Below, piece after piece: positions 26,489-35,739 of a stretch of DNA of 64,000 nucleotides. This stretch comes from an uncultured Dorea sp. (GTDB lineage Bacteria; Bacillota; Clostridia; Lachnospirales; Lachnospiraceae). How positions within the stretch are numbered: the stretch's first letter is position 1; every line of letters begins with the position of its first letter. Where the stretch lies: positions 62,001 through 126,000 of the forward strand of contig URTM01000001.1 of NCBI GenBank assembly GCA_900550865.1, written 5' to 3'. A model generated the notes under the pieces. The model did not search any database and was not told the origin of the DNA. It saw nothing but the letters and a program-made list of their open reading frames with translations. Both the position numbers and the translations under genes were made by a program.

Positions 26489-27256
26489 TTATATATCCAC
26501 ATGATTGATCTTCATCATCCCCCATACAAGCAGGCGGTCCGGAAGGATCTTGGAAAGGATTCTGGAACCTTTCATTGCTGCTCCATATACCGAAACACGT
26601 CTTCCACGCACGCTGTCTGTAAGTGCCTGTGTCACCACCGCTTCCGGTTCAGCACAGAGTGCTTCTTTTTCACTTGCCGCAAGCGCACCGGCCCGGTCAA
26701 AGAATTCTGTACGTACCGGTCCCGGACACACTGCCGTTACCAGGATCCCCTGTTTCTTCAATTCTGCTGCCAGTCCCTGTGAAAAACGCAGCACATATGC
26801 TTTGGAAGCCGCATATACACAGAATCCCGGCTGTGCACAGAACGCAGCCGCCGAAGCCAGATTGACGATCCGGCTGCCTTTCGACAGATACGGCAGACAG
26901 ATTCCTGTCATTCTGGTAAGTGCCATACAGTTCAGATTAACCATGCCGCACTGTTCTTTCAAATCAATGTCACTGACGTTACCGATCTTTCCGTATCCTG
27001 CTGCATTTACAAGCATCCTTACATCTGCCTGCCGGCGATCCAGTTCTCTTTGCAGTTTTTCGAAAATATAGTCTCTCTGCATATCCCCGTCGAAGATCCT
27101 GACCGGGATCTTTACCTGTTCCTGCAGACTTTTCAGACGGTCTGTCCGTCTTGCCACCACCCATAATTCATCCAGGTTCTTATACAGCTGCGGGATCTGA
27201 AGTGCAAATTCCCTGCCCATTCCCGACGATGCTCCTGTAATGATCGCTATTTTCAA
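26489..27256 (-). CDS. Short-chain dehydrogenase/reductase
   Basis: The start is taken as TTG 27256, with AGAGAGG upstream and the sequence then going directly into the first strand (KIAIITGASSGMG); the upstream ATG would add a poorly conserved extension. About 255 residues. The Rossmann motif TGASSGMG, the VNAAGYG block and catalytic YAASK place it in the classical SDR family. Substrate is unknown; it is similar in build to the DltE/YqjQ-like oxidoreductases. Confidence 0.82.
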   Translation of the reverse strand: MKIAIITGASSGMGREFALQIPQLYKNLDELWVVARRTDRLKSLQEQVKIPVRIFDGDMQRDYIFEKLQRELDRRQADVRMLVNAAGYGKIGNVSDIDLKEQCGMVNLNCMALTRMTGICLPYLSKGSRIVNLASAAAFCAQPGFCVYAASKAYVLRFSQGLAAELKKQGILVTAVCPGPVRTEFFDRAGALAASEKEALCAEPEAVVTQALTDSVRGRRVSVYGAAMKGSRILSKILPDRLLVWGMMKINHVDI

Positions 27257-27330
27257 CTTTAACACCTCTCTACATCCATCCGGCTGCCGGTTTTTCATCA
27301 TTTTTTCTCTTTACGCTATTTCTCTTGTTG

Positions 27331-29346
27331 TTATTTCTTCTTATGCACATTCCGGATCGATTTCTTTTTCTGTCTGTTTCTATCCGTTCCTGTATTCTGT
27401 CTGCTGTTCTGCCTGTCACCTTGCACAGTATTTCTTCTGGAATGCTCATTTTTGTTTTTTCCCCAGTCATTCCGTCCCGGTTTTCCGGAAGACTTCTGAT
27501 TCTGCAGTTTCTGCCCCTGTGCTTTCTGCTGTGATCTGCCTTCGGATTTTCTCGGGCGTATCAGACAGTGTTTGTCAAATCCTACCAGATCCATGCGGTG
27601 TGCCTTCTTCAGAGCTTCCATGACCAGATCATAATTCTTCGGATCCCGGTACTGGATCAGTGCTCTCTGCATTGCCTTTTCATGCGGATTCTTCGGCACA
27701 TAGACCGGCTGCATCGTTCTTGGATCCACGCCTGTATAATACATACACGTCGAGATTGTTGACGGTGTCGGATAGAAATCCTGTACCTGTTCCGGCATAT
27801 ATCCCAGATCCCGGATATGCTCCGCAAGCTCTATCGCATCTTTCATTTTAGAGCCCGGATGCGAAGACATCAGATACGGCACCAGATACTGGTCTTTGTG
27901 GATCTTCTGGTTCATCTTATTGTACTTTTTCACAAATTCCTGATATACACTGTTCTCTGGTTTTCCCATCAATGTAAGAACATCATCCGATACATGTTCC
28001 GGCGCAACCTTTAACTGTCCGCTTACATGATAACGGCAGAGTTCCTCCAGAAATGCATCACTTTTATCCGCAACAACATAATCGAACCGGATTCCCGAAC
28101 GGATAAATACCTTCTTCACTTTTGGAATGTCACGCAGTTCTTTCAGAAGTTTGATATAGTCTCTGTGATCTACTTTCAGATTCGGACACGGCTTCGGGAA
28201 CAGGCACTGGCGGTTCTTACATACACCTCTTGTGAGCTGCTTTTCGCAGGATGGCTGGCGGAAGTTCGCCGTCGGACCTCCTACGTCATGGATATAACCT
28301 TTAAAATCTTTTTCCTGTGTGATCATCTTTGCCTCATCCAGCAACGACTCATGACTTCTCACCTGCATGATCCTTCCCTGATGAAATGTCAGTGCACAGA
28401 AACTGCAGCCACCAAAACAGCCACGGTTACTGATCAGACTGAACTTTACTTCGGAGATTGCAGGTACGCCGCCATCTTTCTCATAAGAAGGATGGTAGGT
28501 ACGCATATAAGGCAGTCCGTAGACATCGTCCATCTCTCCTTCCGAAAGCGGCAGTGCCGGTGGATTCTGTACTACATACAGATGATCATTATATGGCTCT
28601 ACCAGCCTTTTCCCGGCAAACGGATCGGTATTGCAATACTGTGTATAAAAGCTTCTTGCATACTCCAGCTTATCCTGCTTCATATCTTCGTATCCCGGAA
28701 GGATCTCCGCGTCATAGACACTGTCCAGACTCTTCGTCTTATAGACCGTTCCAGCGATAAATGTGATATCACTGACCACAATGCCGCTGTCCAGAGCTTC
28801 TGCGATCTCAATGATCGAATGTTCTCCCATTCCATAAGATATCAGATCTGCACCGGAATCCAGCAGGATCGAACGTTTTAATTTGTCTGACCAGTAATCA
28901 TAATGTGCCAGTCGTCTGAGGCTTGCCTCAATCCCTCCGAGGATGATCGGTGTCTTCTTATATACCTGACGGATCAGGTTACTGTATACAACCGCTGCAT
29001 AATCCGGACGCTTTCCCATCACGCCTCCCGGCGTATAAGCATCCGTTCTGCGGTGCTTTTTCGACACGGAATAATGATTCACCATCGAATCCATATTTCC
29101 CGCAGAAACAAGGAATCCCAGTCTCGGTTCTCCAAGGATCGTGATGCTGTTCTTGTCTTTCCAGTCCGGCTGCGCAATGATACCGACTTTAAATCCATGT
29201 GCTTCCATAAGTCTCGTAATAATCGCATGTCCGAAAGACGGATGGTCTACATAAGCATCTCCGGAAATATAGACAAAATCCAGCTGTTCCCATCCCCGTT
29301 CTTCCATATCCTTTTTGCAAATCGGTAAAAATTTATTTTCTGACAT
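27331..29346 (-). CDS. YgiQ-type radical SAM protein
   Basis: The 671-residue UPF0313 protein has an N-terminal domain (about 1-250), a radical SAM core with the cluster motif CFGGCSFC near 325, and a C-terminal DUF3362-like part. The last 65 residues are a low-complexity tail rich in Lys, Arg, Gln and Asn that is absent from many relatives and may bind RNA. Function is not known; the genomic setting among RNA-modifying enzymes suggests a nucleic acid role. It overlaps the RsuA-like gene upstream by 14 bp. Confidence 0.88.
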   Translation of the reverse strand: MSENKFLPICKKDMEERGWEQLDFVYISGDAYVDHPSFGHAIITRLMEAHGFKVGIIAQPDWKDKNSITILGEPRLGFLVSAGNMDSMVNHYSVSKKHRRTDAYTPGGVMGKRPDYAAVVYSNLIRQVYKKTPIILGGIEASLRRLAHYDYWSDKLKRSILLDSGADLISYGMGEHSIIEIAEALDSGIVVSDITFIAGTVYKTKSLDSVYDAEILPGYEDMKQDKLEYARSFYTQYCNTDPFAGKRLVEPYNDHLYVVQNPPALPLSEGEMDDVYGLPYMRTYHPSYEKDGGVPAISEVKFSLISNRGCFGGCSFCALTFHQGRIMQVRSHESLLDEAKMITQEKDFKGYIHDVGGPTANFRQPSCEKQLTRGVCKNRQCLFPKPCPNLKVDHRDYIKLLKELRDIPKVKKVFIRSGIRFDYVVADKSDAFLEELCRYHVSGQLKVAPEHVSDDVLTLMGKPENSVYQEFVKKYNKMNQKIHKDQYLVPYLMSSHPGSKMKDAIELAEHIRDLGYMPEQVQDFYPTPSTISTCMYYTGVDPRTMQPVYVPKNPHEKAMQRALIQYRDPKNYDLVMEALKKAHRMDLVGFDKHCLIRPRKSEGRSQQKAQGQKLQNQKSSGKPGRNDWGKNKNEHSRRNTVQGDRQNSRQNTGTDRNRQKKKSIRNVHKKK

Positions 29347-30046
29347 TCTCTATCTCCTCTTCTGTCAGCAGCCGGTATTCTCCGGACTTCAGTTTTTCAT
29401 CCAGGCACAGGGTTCCCATGCGTTCTCGCTTCAGATAAGTAACTTCTTTGCCCACTGCAAGGAACATCCGCTTCACCTGATGGAATTTTCCTTCATGGAT
29501 CGTCAGTCGGATCTCGGATTCTTCCCCGCTCTTCAGTATATCCAGTTTCGCAGGTCTTGTCATCTCTTCCTCATCTGTTCCGATATCTATTCCCTGCGCA
29601 AATCTCTCCACATCCTCTTCTGTAACCATTCCGGCTATTTTTGCATAATAGACTTTATCCACATGCTTTTTTGGTGCCAGCAGACGGTGTGCCAGGTCTC
29701 CGTCATTGGTGATCAGAAGTAATCCTTCCGTGTCTTTATCCAGTCGTCCGACCGGAAAGAGATCCTTTCGCTTCTTCTCTTTGATCAGATCGATCACTGT
29801 AGTATCTCTCCGGTCCTCTGTTGCCGATACCACCCCGGCCGGTTTATTCAGCATATAATACTCATACGATACATAAGATATGTTCCGACCGCCGATCGTC
29901 ACTTCATCACAGGTCTCATCAATCTTTGTATCTGCTGCTTTTACCACTGTTCCGTTAACTGCAGCTTTTCCCTGACGGATCTGTTTTTTCACCTCCTGGC
30001 GGGTTCCCACACCCATCTCTGCCAGATATTTATCCAGACGCATCAT
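29333..30046 (-). CDS. RsuA/RluB family pseudouridine synthase
   Basis: The 237-residue protein has an S4 domain (1-60, RLDKYLAEMGVGTRQEVKKQ) and the small-subunit type catalytic motif GRLDKDTEGLLLITND with the catalytic Asp near 102, then KFHQVKRM. It isomerises a uridine in rRNA; similarity does not settle 16S or 23S. It begins one base downstream of the rRNA methyltransferase stop codon, so an rRNA modification operon is evident. Confidence 0.9.
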   Translation of the reverse strand: MMRLDKYLAEMGVGTRQEVKKQIRQGKAAVNGTVVKAADTKIDETCDEVTIGGRNISYVSYEYYMLNKPAGVVSATEDRRDTTVIDLIKEKKRKDLFPVGRLDKDTEGLLLITNDGDLAHRLLAPKKHVDKVYYAKIAGMVTEEDVERFAQGIDIGTDEEEMTRPAKLDILKSGEESEIRLTIHEGKFHQVKRMFLAVGKEVTYLKRERMGTLCLDEKLKSGEYRLLTEEEIENVRK

Positions 30047-30047
30047 C

Positions 30048-31424
30048 TTAACAAAGCCTCCATCCCGGCAGATATTTGTTCTTCAATGTACCATTGGATA
30101 CCTTCCCCCATCCAAGCGGGAATCCATCCACACATACAAGATACCAGCCTTTTGCTTTTCTCTCTGTCAGATCATCCACATCCAGTGTCTCCCCTTTCAG
30201 GTAACGTCTGACTCTTTCATCTTCACACGGAAGATCAATGATCTGTGCATATTCGTCTTTCTTCAGACACATAGCAAATGCCTGGCTTGGTTCAAAACGA
30301 TTCTTCTTCAGTTCTCCGAGCAGCAGTCCGGTTCTTAAGAAACGGATTCCTCTCACATCCGGAAGTCCCTCCGGCATATAGTAAATGCGCTCACCATGAA
30401 TGTCCAGTCTTGAACCGTCCAGTTTCCAGGTCACCTGCTTCATAAACTCTTCCAGGTCGGCCGGGATTTTTCCCGCTTTCTTTTTTGTTTTCAGTTCTTT
30501 TGCAGGCAGTGGTTCACCCTTTTGCAGAAGGGCTACATAATGGCCTTCTCCTTTCATCTTATGTGGGAAAATGCGGACTGTCTTTTTCAGTTCTTCGTCT
30601 TTTTCCTCTGTCACTTCCGGTATTCCCGGGCAGAATCCCTCATAGTTTTCCATCGGAAGTACATGGAATTCCGGATATTCTTTTTTCAGGTGTTCAATAA
30701 TTCTCTCATTTTCACTTGGATCAAACGTACACGTCGAATACAGCATGAGACCGCCCGGCTTTAACATTCTTGCAGCCTGCAGGATGATATTTCTCTGCAG
30801 ATTACTGAAGAATTCCGGTCCGTGTTCTTCCCATGCTTTTACCATCTTTTTATCTTTTCGGAACATTCCTTCTCCGGAACATGGCGCATCAATCAGGATC
30901 TTGTCAAAATATTCCGTAAAATAATTTTCCAGACGTCCCGGTTCCTCACTTAACACCAGAACATTTCCGATTCCGAATACCTCAATATTCTTAAGAAGTC
31001 CCTTGGCTCTCGAACTGCTGATGTCGTTGGCGATCAGCATGCCTTCTCCCTGTAATTTTGCTCCTAATTCTGTCGCCTTTCCTCCCGGGGCCGCACATAC
31101 ATCCAGAACCTTATCTCCCGGTTCTACCGGAAGACGGTTCGCCGGTGTCATGGCACTCGGCTCCTGAAGATAATAAAGGCCGGCAAAATAATACGGATGC
31201 TTTGCAGGAGACACTTTGTCCCCGTCATAATAGAATCCATTTTCGATCCATGGGATCTTTCTGATCTCAAACGGACATATCTTTTCAAACTCTTCTACCG
31301 AGATCTTGCCTGTATTCACTCGCATGCCATAATATCTTGGTTCTTCATAGCAGGCAATATATTCGTCAAATTCATCTCCGAGAAGTGCACGCATCTTTTC
31401 TTCAAATGCTGCTGGCAGATTCAT
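30048..31424 (-). CDS. RsmF-like 16S rRNA m5C methyltransferase
   Basis: The 458-residue protein has the NOL1/NOP2/Sun fold: SAM motif VCAAPGGKATELG (about 108-120), DAPCSGEGMF with the release cysteine, and YSTCTFDPSENE with the catalytic cysteine. The C-terminal 150 residues form the PUA-like RsmF part (LDVDDLTERKAKGWYLV). It methylates a cytosine in 16S rRNA. Confidence 0.88.
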   Translation of the reverse strand: MNLPAAFEEKMRALLGDEFDEYIACYEEPRYYGMRVNTGKISVEEFEKICPFEIRKIPWIENGFYYDGDKVSPAKHPYYFAGLYYLQEPSAMTPANRLPVEPGDKVLDVCAAPGGKATELGAKLQGEGMLIANDISSSRAKGLLKNIEVFGIGNVLVLSEEPGRLENYFTEYFDKILIDAPCSGEGMFRKDKKMVKAWEEHGPEFFSNLQRNIILQAARMLKPGGLMLYSTCTFDPSENERIIEHLKKEYPEFHVLPMENYEGFCPGIPEVTEEKDEELKKTVRIFPHKMKGEGHYVALLQKGEPLPAKELKTKKKAGKIPADLEEFMKQVTWKLDGSRLDIHGERIYYMPEGLPDVRGIRFLRTGLLLGELKKNRFEPSQAFAMCLKKDEYAQIIDLPCEDERVRRYLKGETLDVDDLTERKAKGWYLVCVDGFPLGWGKVSNGTLKNKYLPGWRLC

Positions 31425-31444
31425 ATATTTCTCCTCCGTCGTTA

Positions 31445-32893
31445 TTATTTACAATTTTTAAGTACCAGTTTCAGGAATTCCCAGCTTCTCTGTGTAGATG
31501 CAATATCCAGACGTTCATTATATGAATGAATATCCAGAACATCCGGTCCACAGGATACACAGTCCAGATCCGGCCGTTTTCCAAGGAAGATTCCGCACTC
31601 CAGTCCGCCATGGATAATGCATATCTCCGGTTCTTTTCCGTAGATTTCTTTATATGCTTCTATCATGACTGGACGGAGCTCTGACTGTGGTTTGTACTGC
31701 CATGCCTGATATGCACTGGAAATTGTTCCCGTTCCTCCGAATGCTTTTGTCACAGCATCTACTTCTTCCAGCACCTGCTGCTTTCTGCTGTCTACTGCAC
31801 TTCTGATCAGGAATGCTGCCTCCACTCCATTTTCTTTCATAGATACCACACCGAGATTTAAAGAGGTCTCTGTCGCGCCGGCCACTTTACGGCTGTATTC
31901 TTTTAATCCATTCGGGCATGCCGTCAGGTATCCTACTACTTTTTGCGTAGTATCTTTTGAGAACACTACTATATTTTCTACTTTTTCAGTTTCTGTTTTT
32001 ACAGTCAGGCCCGGTTCTTCTCCCATGAATTCTGCATTCCATATGCTTTCCATGTCCCGGATCATAGCAAGGATCTCTTCGCAGTCTTCCGGTTCTGCAA
32101 GGATAGACGCGTGTGCTTCCATCGCAATAACGTTGTCTTTCGAGCCGCCATAGATTTCGCTCAGACGGTAATTCTTCTCTTCCGCAATATGATATAACAG
32201 ACGTGCCATCATCTTATTTGCATTGCCGCGCTGTCTGTGGATTTCTTCTCCGGAATGTCCGCCCAGAAGCCCCTGGATCGTAATCTTGATCACCTCTCCG
32301 GATGCAGTCTCCTTTTCTACCTGGATCAGTCCCTGATAACGGACTCCGCCCGCACATCCAACCGTCAGAGTCTTCTCTTCTTCCGAATCCAGGTTGATGA
32401 GTTTCTTTCCTTTTAATACTGACAGGTCGATAGCCTCGGCACCTTCCATTCCAAGCTCTTCATCTACGGTAAACAACGCTTCGATTGGTGGATGTGGAAT
32501 GTCCCCGCTGTCCAGCAGTGCAAGTGCCATTGCAACCGCCACGCCGTCATCTCCTCCAAGCGTAGTATCCTTTGCCTTTAAAAATCCATCTTCTACATAT
32601 AATTCCAGTCCGTCATTTTTAAAATCGTGTGTGGAATCCGGTGTCTTTTCGCATACCATATCCATATGTCCCTGCAGGATCACCGGTTCACTTTCTTCAT
32701 ATCCAGGTGTTCCAGGCTGGAATATGATCACGTTATTCACTTCATCCTGAATCACTTTTAAGTCTCTTTCCTTTGCAAATGCCACCAGATAATCACTGAT
32801 ACGTTTTGTATCGCGGCTTCCTCTCGGGATCGCACTTATTTCTTCAAAAAACCGGAAGACTTCTTTCGGTTCTAATTCATTTAATACTGCCAT
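31445..32893 (-). CDS. pepD: Aminoacyl-histidine dipeptidase, M20 family
   Basis: The 482-residue protein is an M20C metallopeptidase. Metal and catalytic motifs are LQGHMDMV (about 79-86), TTLGGDDGVAVAMAL (about 113-127), DEELGMEGA and the DSEE ligand block, with a dimerisation insert between. It cleaves Xaa-His dipeptides such as carnosine and other dipeptides with zinc or cobalt. It is cytoplasmic and stands alone, divergent from ylbJ. Confidence 0.92.
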   Translation of the reverse strand: MAVLNELEPKEVFRFFEEISAIPRGSRDTKRISDYLVAFAKERDLKVIQDEVNNVIIFQPGTPGYEESEPVILQGHMDMVCEKTPDSTHDFKNDGLELYVEDGFLKAKDTTLGGDDGVAVAMALALLDSGDIPHPPIEALFTVDEELGMEGAEAIDLSVLKGKKLINLDSEEEKTLTVGCAGGVRYQGLIQVEKETASGEVIKITIQGLLGGHSGEEIHRQRGNANKMMARLLYHIAEEKNYRLSEIYGGSKDNVIAMEAHASILAEPEDCEEILAMIRDMESIWNAEFMGEEPGLTVKTETEKVENIVVFSKDTTQKVVGYLTACPNGLKEYSRKVAGATETSLNLGVVSMKENGVEAAFLIRSAVDSRKQQVLEEVDAVTKAFGGTGTISSAYQAWQYKPQSELRPVMIEAYKEIYGKEPEICIIHGGLECGIFLGKRPDLDCVSCGPDVLDIHSYNERLDIASTQRSWEFLKLVLKNCK

Positions 32894-32927
32894 TTTCCTA
32901 CACTCCTTCTATATTACACTGTTATCT

Positions 32928-32956
32928 ATTATCTAACAGTCTTCATAAAAAATCAA
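32928..32956 (-). promoter_or_regulatory. Promoter of pepD
   Basis: Minus-strand TTGATT (32951-32956), 17 bp, GATAAT (32928-32933), 35 bp upstream of the ATG. Confidence 0.5.
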
Positions 32957-33000
32957 CCTTATCCATACAATGAATTAACAAGGTCCTCCGGGAGATTCCT

Positions 33001-33945
33001 ATGTCCAGACGTCATTTCCTTACCATTCCGATACTGATTTTTTTCTTATGTATGCTGTCATTTCCACAGACAGTCTTTACCGGTGCCAGTTACGGACTTG
33101 TTCTGTGGTTCCGGCATGTCCTTCCCACATTGCTTCCTTATATGATCCTGATCAATATTCTGATCTGCACACCTGCACTTCACTGGATCTGCCGCATCAC
33201 ATCACCGTTTCTATGTCCGCTCCTTGGCACTTCTTATTATGGCACATTTGCAGTACTCACCGGCTTCTTATGCGGATATCCGATGGGTGCCAAGACAGCC
33301 TCCGACCTTCTGGACGCTCAGAAAATTTCGCGTTCGGAAGCCTCTTACCTTTTGTCTTTCTGCAACAATACAAGCCCTGCTTTTATCTTAAGCTATGTAG
33401 TGACCCAGAATCTGAAGAAAAGTGATCTTTGCATTCCTTTTTTTCTTATTCTTACACTCACACCGCTTATGTTGAGTTTTATCTTCCGCCTCTTCTACCG
33501 CCTACAAGAATCCTCTGGTTCTTTTTCGCAGGCAACACCCAGTTCTTTCCCCGATCCATCCGGAAATTTTTCTGACGGGTTTCTTGACCGTTGTATCATG
33601 AATGCATTCAAATCCATCACAAAGGTCGGTGGTTATATGATGATGTTCTCTGTCCTGATTCAACTGCTTGCGTCTGCTCTTCCAGACAATACAGCCTCCC
33701 TTCTTCTGTATTCCGGCCTGGAGATCAGCATCGGAATCCGGCAGCTTGCGTCATCCGCACTGTATACCTCCCATAAGATTATTCTGTGCGCTGCACTTAC
33801 CTCTTTCGGCGGCTGGTGCTGTATTGCCCAGACATATTCCATGATCTCCGGCAATCACTTACCAATCCTGCCCTATATAGCAGAAAAACTGGCCACCGCA
33901 TTGGTAACCAGTCTTCTCATCTCCGCTTACATATATGCTATTTGA
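33001..33945 (+). CDS. ylbJ: YlbJ-like sporulation integral membrane protein
   Basis: The 314-residue protein has about eight membrane segments and the nucleoside-recognition/Gate pattern seen in YlbJ (GFLCGYPMGAKTASDLL, LLSFCNNTSPAF). In Bacillus the genes rsmD, coaD and ylbJ lie together, and all three are here within 3 kb, though ylbJ is flipped and tail-to-tail with a coiled-coil gene. YlbJ is made under sigma-E and is needed for normal spores. The start ATG follows GGGAG. Confidence 0.78.
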   Translation: MSRRHFLTIPILIFFLCMLSFPQTVFTGASYGLVLWFRHVLPTLLPYMILINILICTPALHWICRITSPFLCPLLGTSYYGTFAVLTGFLCGYPMGAKTASDLLDAQKISRSEASYLLSFCNNTSPAFILSYVVTQNLKKSDLCIPFFLILTLTPLMLSFIFRLFYRLQESSGSFSQATPSSFPDPSGNFSDGFLDRCIMNAFKSITKVGGYMMMFSVLIQLLASALPDNTASLLLYSGLEISIGIRQLASSALYTSHKIILCAALTSFGGWCCIAQTYSMISGNHLPILPYIAEKLATALVTSLLISAYIYAI

Positions 33946-33952
33946 TTGTATC

Positions 33953-34675
33953 TTAATCCAATGTATCGTCTTCCTGAATATCATAATCAGAAACCGGCAT
34001 ATCATCCGGGTATGAATTCTCATCATCCAGATAATCATCCTGCCCATAAGCATCCTGCTCATAGGTATCCTGTGGATATTCTTCTGCAGGATATTCACCC
34101 TGCGGATACTCCTGCTGTACATTCTGTTCTGTCTCCGGCGGAACATCCAGCTCTGCTCTGTTGTTACGTACCATGTCGTAACATTCCTGAAGAGAATTCA
34201 CAAGACTGTCATACTTCGATGTATATGTATCTAGTGTACGTCCGATTGCACTCTCTGCCTGAGAGAGAAGATCATCTGTATAATGGATGGCTCCGATACG
34301 GATCTGGTTTGCATCGTTCGTTGCATTATCCAGAATCTGCTGTGCCTGTGCAGTTGCTGCGGTTACGATCTCATTTGCCTGCGCATACGCCTGCTGCATG
34401 ATCTCATGCTCACTTACCAGCTCATTTGTCTGAATCTGCGCTTCCTGGATCATTCCGTCTGCTTTTGCCTGTGCATCAGCCAGAATTGCGTCTTTGTTCG
34501 CAATAATCTTCTGATAACGCTTGATCTCATCCGGTGTCTTCATACGAAGTTCTCTTAACAGTTCATCCATCTGGTCTTTATTTACAATAATTTTTGTTGT
34601 CGACAGCGGCTGGAATTTACAACTGTCAATATACTCCTCAATTTCCTCTATGATCTGCTCAATACGGCTGCTCAT
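33953..34675 (-). CDS. Coiled-coil protein with acidic Tyr-rich tail
   Basis: The 240-residue protein has a DivIVA-like or ATPase-subunit-like coiled coil (about 45-165, many Ala, Gln, Glu) and a disordered tail (about 180-240) made of repeated E-Y-P, D-x-Y and D-D-Y units. It has no enzyme motif. Its place next to coaD and rsmD is shared by many Lachnospiraceae. A scaffold role in division or cell shape is possible but only inferred. Its end faces ylbJ at 7 bp with no terminator between. Confidence 0.72.
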   Translation of the reverse strand: MSSRIEQIIEEIEEYIDSCKFQPLSTTKIIVNKDQMDELLRELRMKTPDEIKRYQKIIANKDAILADAQAKADGMIQEAQIQTNELVSEHEIMQQAYAQANEIVTAATAQAQQILDNATNDANQIRIGAIHYTDDLLSQAESAIGRTLDTYTSKYDSLVNSLQECYDMVRNNRAELDVPPETEQNVQQEYPQGEYPAEEYPQDTYEQDAYGQDDYLDDENSYPDDMPVSDYDIQEDDTLD

Positions 34676-34680
34676 AATAT

Positions 34681-35172
34681 TTACACTCTCCTTCTATGTT
34701 TCATTTTTTCCCAGACTTTCTGCTCTATGTATTCCGGCACAAACTGGGATATATCTCCTCCGAAGGCCGCTACTTCTTTCACTGTAGTAGAGCTTAAATA
34801 TGAATACTGCAGATTCGTTGTCAGAAAAACTGTCTCAACATCCGACGCAAGCTTATGATTTGTCTGCGCCATCTGTAACTCATATTCAAAATCGGTGATT
34901 GCCCGTAGTCCCCTTATTACAATCTTCGCATCCAGCTTATGGGCAAAATCCACCAGCAGTCCTTCAAATGGAATAATCTTAACATTTGCTATGTCTTTCG
35001 TTACTTCCTCTAACATTTTAACACGTTCTTCTACGGAAAACAACGGGGTTTTTGCTTTATTATTCAGCACTCCGACTACCAGTTCATCTACCATTTCAGC
35101 AGAACGTTTTATGATATCCAGATGTCCGTATGTGACCGGGTCAAAGCTTCCCGGATAGATTCCTGTTAACAT
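34681..35172 (-). CDS. coaD: Phosphopantetheine adenylyltransferase
   Basis: The 163-residue enzyme transfers AMP to 4'-phosphopantetheine in coenzyme A synthesis. The nucleotidyltransferase motif GSFDPVTYGHLD (9-20) and the C-terminal ISS-type motif (LSSTTVKE) are intact. It overlaps the rsmD gene by 7 bp. Confidence 0.97.
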   Translation of the reverse strand: MLTGIYPGSFDPVTYGHLDIIKRSAEMVDELVVGVLNNKAKTPLFSVEERVKMLEEVTKDIANVKIIPFEGLLVDFAHKLDAKIVIRGLRAITDFEYELQMAQTNHKLASDVETVFLTTNLQYSYLSSTTVKEVAAFGGDISQFVPEYIEQKVWEKMKHRRRV

Positions 35173-35735
35173 ATTTCTTTCCTTCCCGCAGGTTCCAAAA
35201 ATACATGCTTGTTTGTTTTATATTCTTTTTCTTTGATGATGTGATATCCGAGATCTTCCGCATAATCAAATTCTGTCTCTTTGGAAGCTTCTACAATGAT
35301 GATTCCTTCCTCTGACAAAAGCGATGATTCTGCAAGATAAGTCAGCACACTTTTTTCCAGTTCATGATTATACGGCGGATCCATAAAAATATAATCAAAC
35401 TGTTTTTCTCCTTCTAATTTATAGAGTGCTGTCATCACATCCATCTGCATGGTCATCCCTTTTCTTTCAAAATGTGTCTTCTGAAGGTTCTCTTTGACAC
35501 ACGCCATGGCTTTCGGATTCTTCTCTACAAATACCGCTTCCATTGCTCCCCTGCTCAGAGCTTCGATCCCGATCCCGCCGCTTCCGGCAAACAAATCCAG
35601 AAAGATACTGTCGTACAGATATGGAGCGATCATGTTAAATAATGTCTCCTTGATCCTGTCTGTTGTTGGTCTGGTATCCATGCCTTCCAACGTCTTTAAC
35701 TGTGTTCTTCTTGCACTTCCTGCAATGACTCTCAT
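35166..35735 (-). CDS. rsmD: 16S rRNA (guanine966-N2)-methyltransferase
   Basis: The start is the ATG at 35735 (MRVIAGSARR) with GGGGAT upstream, since an earlier in-frame ATG overlaps the preceding gene. The 189-residue product has the SAM motif DLFAGSGGIGIEALSRGA and the catalytic FMDPPYN. It is conserved next to coaD in Firmicutes. Confidence 0.95.
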   Translation of the reverse strand: MRVIAGSARRTQLKTLEGMDTRPTTDRIKETLFNMIAPYLYDSIFLDLFAGSGGIGIEALSRGAMEAVFVEKNPKAMACVKENLQKTHFERKGMTMQMDVMTALYKLEGEKQFDYIFMDPPYNHELEKSVLTYLAESSLLSEEGIIIVEASKETEFDYAEDLGYHIIKEKEYKTNKHVFLEPAGRKEIC

Positions 35736-35739
35736 TATT

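Noticed and set aside
28027..28881. Plus-strand ORF of 284 codons
   Set aside because: It lies wholly antisense to the YgiQ gene, has no ribosome site and shows no family features.
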